DNA of 64,000 nucleotides from Rhodospirillaceae bacterium (GCA_016792585.1 JAEULB010000122.1:17422-81421); one strand, 5' to 3'; counted from the first letter of the stretch, positions 17,775-26,578 are shown. Numbers and translations are program-made. The notes: generated by a model not told the origin, from the sequence alone.

Positions 17775-20462
17775 TCAGAAGGCGGCGACCTTGCCCTGGG
17801 CGATCACGGCGCGAACCGCGGCGCCGATCTCTTCCGGGAGCACCGGCTTCGAGATCACCGAGTTGATGCCGCTCTTGCGGAGCGAGACGTCTTCCTCGGC
17901 CGAGATGAAACCGCTCAGCATAAGGATCGGGAGGTTCGGGCGGATGCCCTTCATCTCCTTGGCCAGCTGCTCTCCGGGCACCCTCGGCATCGCGCGGTCG
18001 GTGATGACGAGATCCCAGCCATTCGGCTTCTCGCGGAAGGCTGCCAGTGCCAGCAGCGGCTCGGCGAACGCGTCGACCGAATAGCCAAGGCGCATCAGGA
18101 TGTCCTTGGTGACCGCCAGCAGGGCCCGGTCGTCGTCGACCAGCAGGATCCGCTCCTTGCCGGCGACCGACAGCGTGCTCGGCCTCTGCTCCTTCGACGG
18201 CAGCGCCTGCCCGTCGATCGTCGGCAGGTAGGTCGAGAACGACGTACCAACCCCCGGCACGCTCTCTATCGTGACGACGCCCTCGTGGTTGCGGACGATG
18301 CCCTGGACCGCGGCGAGGCCGAGGCCGGTGCCTTCGCCGACCTCCTTGGTCGTGAAGAAAGGCTCGAAGATGCGCGGCATCGTCTCTTCGTCGATGCCGC
18401 CACCGGTGTCGCGAACGCTGATGCGGGCGTAGCGCCCATCGGTCAGCGAGCCCGACTGGCCGCGAACCGGCGCCTTCGGCCAGGGATCGCCGCCGACATC
18501 GCGGCCTTCGGTGCCGCGCACCTGGACCGACTTGACCGAGACCTTGATCGCGCCTTCTCTGGGGCCGATCGCTTGTGCCGCGTTGAGGCAGAGGTTGAGC
18601 AGGACCTGATGGATCTGGGTGGCGTCGCCCGAGACCAGGCACTCGTCCATCTGCTCGACCTGGAGCGAGACGTTGGACGGCATCAGCGGGTTGACGATGG
18701 TCAGGCTGTCCTTGACCACCGAGCCCAGTTCCAGCGGCTTCCGCTCGGATTCCGCATTGCGGCTGTAAGTCAGGATCTGGCGCACGAGGTCGCGGGCGCG
18801 GGTGCCTGACTCGATGATCTGGCGCAGCCGCTCGTAGCCCGGATCCTCCTTCGGCGTATCGATCATCAGGAGCGAGCAGTTGCCGAGGATGCTGCCGATG
18901 ATGTTGTTGAAGTCATGCGCAATGCCGCCGGCGAGCGTGCCGAGGGCCTGCGTCTTCTGCGCGGCGTGGTACTTCTCCGTCAGCTGGGCCCGCTCGGCCT
19001 CGGAGCGCACGCGCTCGGTGATATCCTCGTAGGTCTTGACGAAGCCGCCGGTCGGAAGCGCCGTCACCAGCGTCTCGACGATGCGGCCGTCCGGCAGGCG
19101 CCGCTGCTGGCGGAAGCTGCCCTTCTTGTCGCGGAGCAGCTGCGAGATCGCACCGACCTGGGAGGCCACCAGCGCATCGGCCTCGCCCGGGCCGAAGTCG
19201 CCGCGGAGTGCCGAGAAGCGGGCCAGATCCTGGTACTTCCGGCGAGGATAGACGAAGCCGTCCGGGTACTTGTTGACCTCGATGTAGCGGTCGTTGAACA
19301 GCACCAGCGAGAAGTCGGCATCGAACACGACGATGCCCTGCTTCATGTTGTCGAGCGTCGTCTGCAGCAGCGCCGACTTCTGATTGATCAGATGCTCACG
19401 CTCTTTGAGCTCGGTGATGTCGGTGTGGACGCCGACGATGCGCCCGTCGCTGGTTCGGCGCTCGCTGATCTTCAGCCACTTGCCGAAGGCGAGCTCGCTT
19501 TCGAAGGTGGAGTCGGCCTCGCGGCGCTGGCGGAGACAGGACTGGATCCAGGATTCGACCTGGTCCGGCGGGATCGAGATGCCGCCGTTGCGGACCGAGG
19601 CCAGCAGCAGCTCGCGGAAATGGACGCCGACGGCGAAGACTTCGGCCTGGAGCGGATGCAGCTCGACATAGCGCTTGTTGAACAGCGCCACCGTGTCATC
19701 CGGATTGTAGATGATGAAGCCTTCGGAAATGCTGTTGATCGCCAGCTCGAGCTCGTTGCGCGCCTGGATCGCGGCCTCGGCCGAGGTCGCCGCGGCGACG
19801 ACCGCGCGATGGGTCCTCACCGTCTGGATGAACAGCATGACGAAGACCGCGAGGCCGCCCGCCAGCGTCAGGACGAAGAGGCCGAGAAGCTGGAGGTAGA
19901 GCTCGCTGTGGCGGTTGCGGGCGCCGCTCACCTCGTTGGATTCGTACAGCAGCGCGTAGCGCACGAGGTCCTGCAAGGGACCGCGGAACTCGTCGAGCTT
20001 ATCGTCGACCTTGGCCAGAGCCTCGGGCGCGATGTTCGGCATCCGGTTGAGTTCCGGCTCGATCTCCTCGAGCGAGCGGATCATCGAGCGGACCGACGGG
20101 ACTACGCCCTCGATCTCGCGGAGGCCTGCGTTCTGCGGCCCGCTGAGCAGCGGCGTCAGCCGGCTCCAGAAGATCTCGAAGCGCTCCTTGGCCTCGTCGG
20201 CGTTCGATTTGGTCGGAGCGATCGTAAAGGTCTTGAGAGACTCGCTCAGGCGGAGAAACTCGATCTCCGCCTGCGCGACGAACCAGATGGCGATCCGGCT
20301 CTCCTTCTCGATCAGCGCCCGCTGCTGGATGAGGCCCTGGAAGATGAAGAAGACGCCGATGAGGAACGCGCAGAACGCGACGACCAGCGCGCCATAGCGG
20401 ATCAGAGGCCATCTGACCTCTTCCATGCCGCCGACCGGAGCAGTGGTCGTCGCCGTAGACAT
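17775..20462 (-). CDS. PAS-containing hybrid sensor histidine kinase
   Basis: An 895-residue inner-membrane hybrid kinase. A membrane helix at about 24-46, a periplasmic all-helical sensor at about 47-190 and a second helix at about 191-213 are followed by two PAS domains (about 243-350 and 371-483). The HisKA domain has phospho-acceptor His516 in AHDFNN. The ATPase domain has N-box Asn627, DTGGGI at 685-690 and GEGTGLGLA at about 709-717. A C-terminal receiver (about 771-890) has phospho-acceptor Asp822. It lies 38 bp downstream of a secreted SUOX-fold gene, which could supply the periplasmic signal (inference). Confidence 0.95.
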   Translation of the reverse strand: MSTATTTAPVGGMEEVRWPLIRYGALVVAFCAFLIGVFFIFQGLIQQRALIEKESRIAIWFVAQAEIEFLRLSESLKTFTIAPTKSNADEAKERFEIFWSRLTPLLSGPQNAGLREIEGVVPSVRSMIRSLEEIEPELNRMPNIAPEALAKVDDKLDEFRGPLQDLVRYALLYESNEVSGARNRHSELYLQLLGLFVLTLAGGLAVFVMLFIQTVRTHRAVVAAATSAEAAIQARNELELAINSISEGFIIYNPDDTVALFNKRYVELHPLQAEVFAVGVHFRELLLASVRNGGISIPPDQVESWIQSCLRQRREADSTFESELAFGKWLKISERRTSDGRIVGVHTDITELKEREHLINQKSALLQTTLDNMKQGIVVFDADFSLVLFNDRYIEVNKYPDGFVYPRRKYQDLARFSALRGDFGPGEADALVASQVGAISQLLRDKKGSFRQQRRLPDGRIVETLVTALPTGGFVKTYEDITERVRSEAERAQLTEKYHAAQKTQALGTLAGGIAHDFNNIIGSILGNCSLLMIDTPKEDPGYERLRQIIESGTRARDLVRQILTYSRNAESERKPLELGSVVKDSLTIVNPLMPSNVSLQVEQMDECLVSGDATQIHQVLLNLCLNAAQAIGPREGAIKVSVKSVQVRGTEGRDVGGDPWPKAPVRGQSGSLTDGRYARISVRDTGGGIDEETMPRIFEPFFTTKEVGEGTGLGLAAVQGIVRNHEGVVTIESVPGVGTSFSTYLPTIDGQALPSKEQRPSTLSVAGKERILLVDDDRALLAVTKDILMRLGYSVDAFAEPLLALAAFREKPNGWDLVITDRAMPRVPGEQLAKEMKGIRPNLPILMLSGFISAEEDVSLRKSGINSVISKPVLPEEIGAAVRAVIAQGKVAAF

Positions 20463-20500
20463 TCAGGCTTTCGTGCGCCGTCGAATGCGGGGCAGCGCTT

Positions 20501-21022
20501 CTATCGAACCCGCAGTTCCTTGACCTGCCAGACCCACTTCGCCTGGGTCTCCTTGTTCTTCAGCGCCGGGAAGTCGTCCTGCGGGTAGATGATCCACAGC
20601 GGCCCCTTCTCGCGCACCTTCAGGAGCTCGCCGTTCATCCGGTAAGCCAGGATCACCGGATAGCGCTGGAAGTCAGCCATCGGGATCTCGACCTTGTAGT
20701 CGTTGAGCGCGACCGCGGTGACGGTGTCGCCGGAGGCGCCCAGGCGCTCGAGCAGCGCCTTCAGGTTCACGCCCTCGAACTCGGGCGTACCTTCGGTCCA
20801 GGCGGTCGAGGTCTTGGTCTTGGCCTTGCCGACGCTCTCGAGCAGCGCCAGGTCGAAAGCGGCCTTGTCGCCGTCGTTGGTGACCTTGATCTTGCCGGTC
20901 ACCTCGAGCAGCGGACGCTCGGCCGGCTTCGCCAGCGGCTGGGCGAGAGCCGGAACGGCGGCGAGGACCACGATCGAGGCGGCCCAGGCGAATGCGCCGA
21001 TTGCCTTGCGGATGAGTGACAT
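20501..21022 (-). CDS. secreted SUOX/YedY-fold protein lacking the molybdenum-ligand cysteine
   Basis: A 173-residue periplasmic protein. I place the start at 21022 because a GGAGAAG site lies just upstream and a signal peptide follows (cleavage after ALA at 27). The mature part resembles the oxidoreductase molybdopterin-binding (SUOX) fold, with landmark segments FEGVNLKALL (about 82-91), GPLWIIYP (140-147) and VWQVKEL (164-170). There is no cysteine anywhere in the protein. Where the Mo-ligand Cys is expected it has a Thr/Ser run (TKTSTAWT, about 69-76), so it is unlikely to be a standard molybdoenzyme. Adjacency to the hybrid kinase suggests a ligand-binding or sensory partner. Confidence 0.7.
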   Translation of the reverse strand: MSLIRKAIGAFAWAASIVVLAAVPALAQPLAKPAERPLLEVTGKIKVTNDGDKAAFDLALLESVGKAKTKTSTAWTEGTPEFEGVNLKALLERLGASGDTVTAVALNDYKVEIPMADFQRYPVILAYRMNGELLKVREKGPLWIIYPQDDFPALKNKETQAKWVWQVKELRVR

Positions 21023-21099
21023 CGAACTTCTCCGTTTCATTATTGGGATGATAGTGCCGTTTCCGACGACTCTTTCCCCCGACAAGACCCCTTCGCGGC

Positions 21100-22410
21100 C
21101 TATTTGTCGCCCTTCGCGGGCGGCTCGGGCGCCCGATGATAGATAGCCGCGGCAAGCAGCGTCAAAACGCCCAGAAGTAGAAAGAATGCCGCATATCCCG
21201 GAGCCGCGCTACCGGCCCAGCCCTGGACCAGGCGGATCACCTCGCCAGAACCGATCTGCAGGATCGCGGTGCCGCCCATCAGCACGAAATTGAGCGTCGT
21301 CGTGCCGCGCCCTGCCAGGGCCGGAGGCACCAGCGCCACGCCATGGGCCATCAGGACGACGCTATAGGCACCGACGAAGCAGATCGCGATCAGGAGTGGC
21401 ACCGTGAACCAGATCGGGGCGGTCGAGACCGCCGCCAGGATGACCATCAGCGCCGCCGAGGCGATGCCGCCGAGGACGACCACGGGACGGAAGCCGCCGG
21501 CCCGCTGCTGGATCGGTCCGTAGGCGAGCGTGCCGAGGATCATCGCGACCGCCATCACCGAGAGGAGGTTGCCGCGGGCGACGCCGTCGATGCCGTAGAC
21601 GTCGTGCAGGTAGGGTCCACCCCAGAGGCCGACGATGGTCACGATCGACGAGTAGCCGATGCCGATCATCGGCATCACATGAAGAAGGCCCGGCGTGCGG
21701 AACACCTCCCTCATGCCGCCGATCGCGGCTGCCAGCGTCAGCGGCTGCGCCGGGCGCGTAGCACCTTCCGGGTAGTCGCGGACGAGCATGGCGAAGATCA
21801 CGCCGATCAGGCCGGTAGCGATGCCGAGCACGACGAAGGTCGTGCGCCAGCCGACCCACTCGTTCGCGGCGGCAAGCGGCAGTGTCGCAAGCAGGCTGCC
21901 GACATTCGCCATCGCGAACAGCAGCGTCATCGCGCGGGTGAACTTGGACGGCTCGTTCCAGCGCGACAGCACGACCAGCGAGCCGGTCATGCCGCCGGCG
22001 AAGCCGAGGCCAATCAGGAAGCGGCCAGCGACGAGGGGGCCGATCGACTCGGCGACCGCGAAGAGGAGCGAGCCGATCACGGCGAAGACCAGCATGGAAG
22101 AGACCACGAGGCGCACGCCGTAGCGGTCGAAGAGCACGCCGATCGGAATCTGCAGAAGGGCGAAGATGACGAAGAAGGAACCAGACGACCATCCGATGTC
22201 GCCGGCATCGATGCCGAGCTCGCTCATCAGCTCCGGTGCGATGACGCCGTTCGACGAGCGGAAGAACTGGCTCATGATCGCAAGCGCGATCATCACGGCC
22301 AGCATCAGAGTCACGTGACGTATCTGTCGCACGGCGGCGCCAAAATTCCCGATGGTGATCGATGATGCGGCTTCGACAGGGTCCGGAAGACGATTCTCGG
22401 CTGCCTTCAT
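21100..22410 (-). CDS. MFS transporter
   Basis: A 436-residue 12-helix major facilitator protein. The start is set at 22410 (MKAAENRL), with GGAAAAG upstream, because the frame above it lacks membrane character. The MFS signature loop between helices 2 and 3 reads GVLFDRYGVRL, and a second cytoplasmic loop is visible at mid-length. It shows general similarity to nitrate/organic-anion or sugar-phosphate type MFS carriers; the substrate is not recognisable. It lies between the response regulator and SUOX-fold genes on the same strand, so the signalling block may control or sense its substrate. Confidence 0.9.
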   Translation of the reverse strand: MKAAENRLPDPVEAASSITIGNFGAAVRQIRHVTLMLAVMIALAIMSQFFRSSNGVIAPELMSELGIDAGDIGWSSGSFFVIFALLQIPIGVLFDRYGVRLVVSSMLVFAVIGSLLFAVAESIGPLVAGRFLIGLGFAGGMTGSLVVLSRWNEPSKFTRAMTLLFAMANVGSLLATLPLAAANEWVGWRTTFVVLGIATGLIGVIFAMLVRDYPEGATRPAQPLTLAAAIGGMREVFRTPGLLHVMPMIGIGYSSIVTIVGLWGGPYLHDVYGIDGVARGNLLSVMAVAMILGTLAYGPIQQRAGGFRPVVVLGGIASAALMVILAAVSTAPIWFTVPLLIAICFVGAYSVVLMAHGVALVPPALAGRGTTTLNFVLMGGTAILQIGSGEVIRLVQGWAGSAAPGYAAFFLLLGVLTLLAAAIYHRAPEPPAKGDK

Positions 22411-22623
22411 GGAGCGGACTTTTCCAGAGACCTTCTGCTCGTAGTGGACGCGCACACTTGAGATGGTTTCGTTACAACTAAACGAAAAATACGGTTTTCC
22501 GGCGCGCACTCTAGGTACTTCGCCCAGCACCTGCCATCCAGAAATTGGCTCAAAATAGTTAACGAAGTCTTAGCGTCGCGGAGTTGTGGGCGGCTTTCGA
22601 GCCGCCGCCGAAAGGGGACGCTC
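22411..22623 (-). promoter_or_regulatory. intergenic region with hairpin and AT-rich leader upstream of the MFS gene
   Basis: This is one of the largest gaps in the window. At 22589-22606 a perfect 7-bp stem (GGCGGCT / AGCCGCC) closed by four bases probably ends the response-regulator mRNA, although no T tract follows. The rest, 22411-22588, is less GC-rich than its surroundings, with short A/T runs near 22480-22500 and 22550-22565. A promoter for the MFS gene is likely, but I cannot assign -35/-10 boxes with confidence. Confidence 0.4.
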
Positions 22624-23496
22624 TTACGTTGCCGGACCTGCCTCGGCATACGCCGATAGGCTGCGCGGCGCATGCCGATCGGTCTTCCAGCTCTGATAGT
22701 CGGATTCGCCGCTCTTGCCGGCCGCTTCGAAGGTCGCCTGTCCGTAAAAGGAGTACCAGGAGTCGACCAGGTCATCGACGTCGTCCGAATCTAGCACGCC
22801 CGACCAGTACAGGGTCGCCTTCAGGTAGTCGAGGAACCTGATCTTCAGCATCATGCTGGAATTGGCGACGAAGTTAACGACGCCGGCGATGTATCCCAGG
22901 ATGTAGAGCTTCTGGTCGACGGTCCGTCCGAAGCCGTTCGGCGCCTGGGCCCGCGCCGCCTTGATGAAGTGAGTCAGCGTCTCGACCACCTCGTCGCTCT
23001 CCGGCGTGAGCGTCCGCCAGCTCTTCTCCGGCGCCGCCGCATTCTGCGTCTTGGGCGCTTCCACCCGGATCGCCGTCTGCACGTTCTTGAGGATGCTGTC
23101 GCGCTGGCCCGGCTGCAGGGTCCGGGCCGGTGCGTGCATCCAGTAGCTCACCCGCTCGAGCACGCCGTTGATCGTCACGCCCTTGATCAGGAAGTCGTCG
23201 CCACCGGCCTCGATGCACTCGTGCAGGATCTCGAGGCGGTCGTTGCTGGTGATGAAGATGATGGTGACCGACTTGCCGTGCTGGCGGCGGATGCGTCTGC
23301 ATACCTCGGTACCGCCGATCCCCGGGAGATTGACGTCGAGGATCACCAGCCGCGGCATGTACTGCGGGAAGAGCCGCGAGGCCTCCTCGCCCGTCGAGGC
23401 CCCGACTACCAGGAAGCCGCGGGACTTGAGCGCCTCGACATAGGCCCGGCGCTGCGTCGGCTCGTCCTCGACGACCAGGATCAGTCCGCTCGGCAT
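22624..23496 (-). CDS. response regulator with an uncharacterised C-terminal domain
   Basis: A 290-residue protein. Residues 1-125 form a canonical receiver: acidic pair Glu10/Asp11, phospho-acceptor Asp54 (ILDVNLPG), Thr83 and Lys105 (LIKG). Residues about 150-275 are mostly helical and match no DNA-binding, GGDEF, EAL, HD-GYP or phosphatase pattern that I can see; notable segments are KLYILGYIAGVVNF and SWYSFYGQ. The start codon directly follows the stop of the REC-Hpt gene (TAGATG), so the two are translationally coupled. The output is therefore unknown and probably not transcriptional. Confidence 0.9.
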   Translation of the reverse strand: MPSGLILVVEDEPTQRRAYVEALKSRGFLVVGASTGEEASRLFPQYMPRLVILDVNLPGIGGTEVCRRIRRQHGKSVTIIFITSNDRLEILHECIEAGGDDFLIKGVTINGVLERVSYWMHAPARTLQPGQRDSILKNVQTAIRVEAPKTQNAAAPEKSWRTLTPESDEVVETLTHFIKAARAQAPNGFGRTVDQKLYILGYIAGVVNFVANSSMMLKIRFLDYLKATLYWSGVLDSDDVDDLVDSWYSFYGQATFEAAGKSGESDYQSWKTDRHAPRSLSAYAEAGPAT

Positions 23497-24261
23497 CTAG
23501 CGCGAAAGCTCCTGGGCTTGGCGGCGCCGGTCGGCGAGCGTCACCAGCACCTGCTGAAGCTCAGCCTTGGTCTCGGGCACCAGCCGCTTCACCGACTCAC
23601 GCTCGGACTCGATGCAGGCGCTCTCGACCGAGCGCGCGATCCGGCTGAGGTCCATGAAGCCGAGGTTCGCCGCGGAGCCGCTCAAGTCGTGGGCATATCC
23701 GCGAAGCCGCACGAGATCGCCGGCCGCGGCGGCGCGCTCGATATCCGCCATCCGGAGCGTCGAGCCGGCGATGAAGTCGTCGACGATCGGGGCCAGGGTC
23801 TCGGCGGCGAGCCCGCCGGCAAGGCCGCCCAGGCGCTCCGAGGTTGCGGCGACCGGCTCGGAGGCGCGATCGGCCAGCGCCGGCACGCGCGAGCGCGACC
23901 ACCTGGCGACGGCTTCCGCCAGCATGGTCGGCGAAACCGGCTTCGGCAGGTGGCCGTTCATGCCGGCGGCAAGGCAGCGTTCGGCGATGTCTCCCTCGAC
24001 GTCGCCGCTGATCGCCACGATCGGAACATCCCCCTGGCGCCCGCCGAGCGCCCGAATCTTGGTTGCCGCGGCGAGCCCGTCCATATCCGCCATCTGGATG
24101 TCCATCAGGACGAGGTCGTACGGCAAAAGCCGGCATCCTTCCACAGCCTCGCGCCCGCTGCCCGCCTCGTCGATGCGGTGGCCATCGGCCTCCAGGACGG
24201 CAGCAAGGAGCTTGCGGTTCACACGGTTGTCGTCGACGAGAAGGATCCTGGCCCGGCGCAT
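23497..24261 (-). CDS. receiver-Hpt phosphorelay protein
   Basis: A 254-residue protein from the ATG at 24261, chosen because the receiver begins at once (RILLVDDN). In-frame ATGs at 24291 and 24324 would add 10 or 21 residues; none has a clear ribosome site. The receiver (about 4-122) has Asp10/Asp11, phospho-acceptor Asp54 (LMDIQM) and Lys107 (LPKP). The Hpt domain (about 150-250) has phospho-acceptor His191 (YAHDLSGSAANLG). It is the natural intermediate between the hybrid kinase receiver at 17775-20462 and the terminal regulator encoded immediately downstream. Confidence 0.9.
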   Translation of the reverse strand: MRRARILLVDDNRVNRKLLAAVLEADGHRIDEAGSGREAVEGCRLLPYDLVLMDIQMADMDGLAAATKIRALGGRQGDVPIVAISGDVEGDIAERCLAAGMNGHLPKPVSPTMLAEAVARWSRSRVPALADRASEPVAATSERLGGLAGGLAAETLAPIVDDFIAGSTLRMADIERAAAAGDLVRLRGYAHDLSGSAANLGFMDLSRIARSVESACIESERESVKRLVPETKAELQQVLVTLADRRRQAQELSR

Positions 24262-24305
24262 GAAACGTCCGCTACGCGCGAAAGGCGGCATCCTAGCAGG
24301 GTGTT

Positions 24306-24323
24306 TGTCCGCATGCGCGGACA
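24306..24323. repeat. inverted repeat in the divergent signalling-gene promoter region
   Basis: TGTCCGC (24306-24312) and GCGGACA (24317-24323) form a perfect 7-bp dyad around ATGC. It lies between the start of the REC-Hpt gene (24261) and the divergent pseudo-receiver gene (24435). It could be an operator serving both directions. It overlaps the optional N-terminal extension of the REC-Hpt frame. Confidence 0.35.
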
Positions 24324-24370
24324 TGTTGATCCAGGCTTCGCCGCACCCGCGAATTCGGTCGGCTTGCGAG

Positions 24371-24434
24371 TTGACTTGTCGTTGGCGGCGGGGTCACCCT
24401 GACCGCCGGAACAAACGGGAAAGGATGGGGTCGC
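24371..24434 (+). promoter_or_regulatory. possible promoter and ribosome site for the H-box/pseudo-receiver gene
   Basis: TTGACT at 24371-24376 matches a -35 box. A 17-bp spacer leads to TCACCC, which is a poor -10 box. A GGGAAAGGATGGGG purine tract immediately upstream of the TTG start at 24435 can act as the ribosome site. The -35 match may be chance. Confidence 0.3.
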
Positions 24435-25103
24435 TTGAGCGATCAACCGAACGAAGACGTGCGCGACCGGCTCAAGAAATGCACGCATGACCTGAACAAT
24501 GTGCTCGGCCAAGTCCTGGGCTTCAGTTCGCTTCTCGTCCGCGACATCGGCGACGCCAATGCAACCGGCCGTTTGCCGCCTGGCGTCCTCGACTACGCCC
24601 AGGAGTTGCTGGCCGCCGGCCTCCGCGGCGAGGTCATCGCCAGGCAGCTGACCCAGATCGTCCGCCAGCTCCCCGCCTTGCCGGGAAGCGCCCCCCAGGC
24701 TCCCGCCGCGGCGGCTGCGCCGGAAGGGCCGGCGCGACGTCTGCTGATCGCCGGCGTCGGCGACGGCGTCGCCGACCCGCGCGCCACGGGCTTCGTCGAG
24801 CTCGGCTGGCAGGTAGAGAGCCACCGCTCCGGCGCCGACGCGCTCCGCCGCTTCCGTTCCAGCACCAAGCCGTTCGATGCGGTCATCGCCTATCCGTCGG
24901 CCCCGGAGATCCCGGGCACCGACCTGATCGCCGCGATCAAGGCCCTTAAGCCGAAGACCGTCTGCCTCCTGGTCCTCGGCGACGGCATCGCCGACGAGGC
25001 GGCGGCGAAGCTCGCCGGCGCCGACGGCGGAATCGCCGGCCAGACCTCGGGGCCGTCGGCCGCGGCGATGGTCGAGACCCTGCTTCGACAGAAGGGCGCC
25101 TAG
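24435..25103 (+). CDS. H-box (DHp-like) plus pseudo-receiver protein
   Basis: A 222-residue cytoplasmic protein with a TTG start behind a purine-rich site. Residues about 10-80 resemble a histidine-kinase dimerisation domain: His18 in THDLNNVLGQVLGFSSLL matches the AHDFNN-type H-box of the hybrid kinase. No ATPase domain follows. After an Ala/Pro-rich linker (84-97), residues about 100-220 look like a receiver fold whose key residues are gone: Tyr153 stands where the phospho-Asp should be, and the acidic pair and Lys are absent. It may be a phosphotransfer or scaffold protein of this phosphorelay. It converges with the M81 gene (4-bp overlap). Confidence 0.75.
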   Translation: MSDQPNEDVRDRLKKCTHDLNNVLGQVLGFSSLLVRDIGDANATGRLPPGVLDYAQELLAAGLRGEVIARQLTQIVRQLPALPGSAPQAPAAAAAPEGPARRLLIAGVGDGVADPRATGFVELGWQVESHRSGADALRRFRSSTKPFDAVIAYPSAPEIPGTDLIAAIKALKPKTVCLLVLGDGIADEAAAKLAGADGGIAGQTSGPSAAAMVETLLRQKGA

Positions 25104-26578
25104 GCGGCGAAGGGATCGGCCACCAGCGGCCAGAGCGGCCGCGCGATCTTCGTGTAGGGAACGTCGCGGACGTTCAACGTCAGCGGCCCCGGTCCACCGG
25201 TATAGAGAACCGCCCGCGCGATCGGCCGGAAGGCCGCGTTGAAATGCGTGAACGACTTCACGATCACGATCCGCTTGCCGGCCGGATCGATGCCGAGGCC
25301 CGAGAACAGGTCCAGCCCCAGCGCCTGGGTCCGCGTCGAGATCAGCACGACCGCCAGCCCCTTGTGATCGAGAAGCTCGATGGACGCGGCATCACCGAGC
25401 TCGTCGCGGGCGCCGGCGAAGGTCTGGGTGGCGCCGCGGACGCAGCGGATCACCCGGACGCGCGCATCGATCGGCCGGCCCGAGGTCGGCCCCATCTTGC
25501 CGGCGAAGCGGAGCGCGAAGACGCCACCCTCGCCCGCGGCGAGACACTGCCTGACCGCGATCGGGTCCCAGACCGGGCCGACCGCGACGCCCTCGATGCC
25601 GCGCTCGATCACACGATCCATGAAGTAGGTTGAGTCCGACGGCGCGCCGCCACCGGCATTGTCGGCGCGGTCGGCGATGACGACCGGTCCCTTCCCCGGT
25701 TCCGCCAGCAGCCTTTCCGCCTCGTCGAGCGCGTCGTCCATGCGGGCGCTTTCGGGGAACAGCGCGTCCTTCAGCGCGTAGAGCTCGCGCCCGAGCCGCT
25801 CGGCCAGGCGATCACCCTTCTCTTTCGCATCGTCGGTGATGACGACGATCTTGACGCCGAGATCGGCGACGTCGCCCAGCGTGTAGCCGTGCACGATCGA
25901 GATCGAGAGCACGCCATCCTTGCCCTCGAGCGCTTTCACCCTGTCGACGAAGCTTCGCATCGGCTCGTCGACCGTCGGCATGAACTGGATCATCCGGCAG
26001 TCGTAGACCGAGGTCGCCGGCTTGATCTTCTTTCGCGCGCAGTCCGCGATGATGTCGACCAGCTCCTCGCCACGCTCGAGGTAGTCGGTGTGCGGCGACT
26101 CCTTGAAGCAGATCAGCGCATCGGCGCTTTTCGTCATCGTCTCGGTCAGGTGACAATGCGGATCGAGCTCGGCGCCGACCGGGACATCGCGGCCGACGAT
26201 AGCGCGCACCCGCGCCAGAAGATCGCCCTCGCAGTCGTCGTAGCCGTCGGCGACCATCGCCCCGTGCAGGCCGAGCACCACCATGTCGACCGGCATCGCC
26301 GAGCGGAGCTGATCCAGGATCTCGTCGCGGAACAGCTCGTAGGCGGCGCGGGTGACGGTGCCGGCAGGCTGGGCGAAAGTGCAGGTACCCTCGATCACCT
26401 CCCAGTTGGCGGCGCGGCCGCGCTTGCGCGCGGCGATCAAGGGACCGGCGAAAAGGCGCGGCTCGTCGCCGAAAGCGCCGGGCCCGGCATAGAACGAGGT
26501 GCGGAAGTCGGCCTCGCCCGTCACCATCGGCGAGAAGGTATCGGTCTCGGTCGCGAGCGAGGCGGTGAAGACGCGCAT
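25100..26578 (-). CDS. M81 family metallopeptidase (MlrC-like)
   Basis: A 492-residue protein of the MlrC family, named after the last step of microcystin breakdown in sphingomonads, but common in soil Proteobacteria next to peptide importers. The N-terminal DUF1485 part has ETDTFSP (11-17), LHGAMVA (104-110), DPHCHL (139-144, probable metal ligands His141 and His143) and a conserved SPHTD. The C-terminal MlrC part has DRADNAGGGAPSDST. No signal peptide is seen. It is the last gene of a six-gene importer operon, 15 bp after the creatininase gene, and probably opens small peptides or cyclic amides brought in by that importer. Confidence 0.9.
   Translation of the reverse strand: MRVFTASLATETDTFSPMVTGEADFRTSFYAGPGAFGDEPRLFAGPLIAARKRGRAANWEVIEGTCTFAQPAGTVTRAAYELFRDEILDQLRSAMPVDMVVLGLHGAMVADGYDDCEGDLLARVRAIVGRDVPVGAELDPHCHLTETMTKSADALICFKESPHTDYLERGEELVDIIADCARKKIKPATSVYDCRMIQFMPTVDEPMRSFVDRVKALEGKDGVLSISIVHGYTLGDVADLGVKIVVITDDAKEKGDRLAERLGRELYALKDALFPESARMDDALDEAERLLAEPGKGPVVIADRADNAGGGAPSDSTYFMDRVIERGIEGVAVGPVWDPIAVRQCLAAGEGGVFALRFAGKMGPTSGRPIDARVRVIRCVRGATQTFAGARDELGDAASIELLDHKGLAVVLISTRTQALGLDLFSGLGIDPAGKRIVIVKSFTHFNAAFRPIARAVLYTGGPGPLTLNVRDVPYTKIARPLWPLVADPFAA

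Noticed and set aside
25100..26578. Microcystin degradation (mlr) cluster
   Set aside because: Only an MlrC-like gene is present, without mlrA, mlrB or mlrD, and this family is widespread next to peptide importers.
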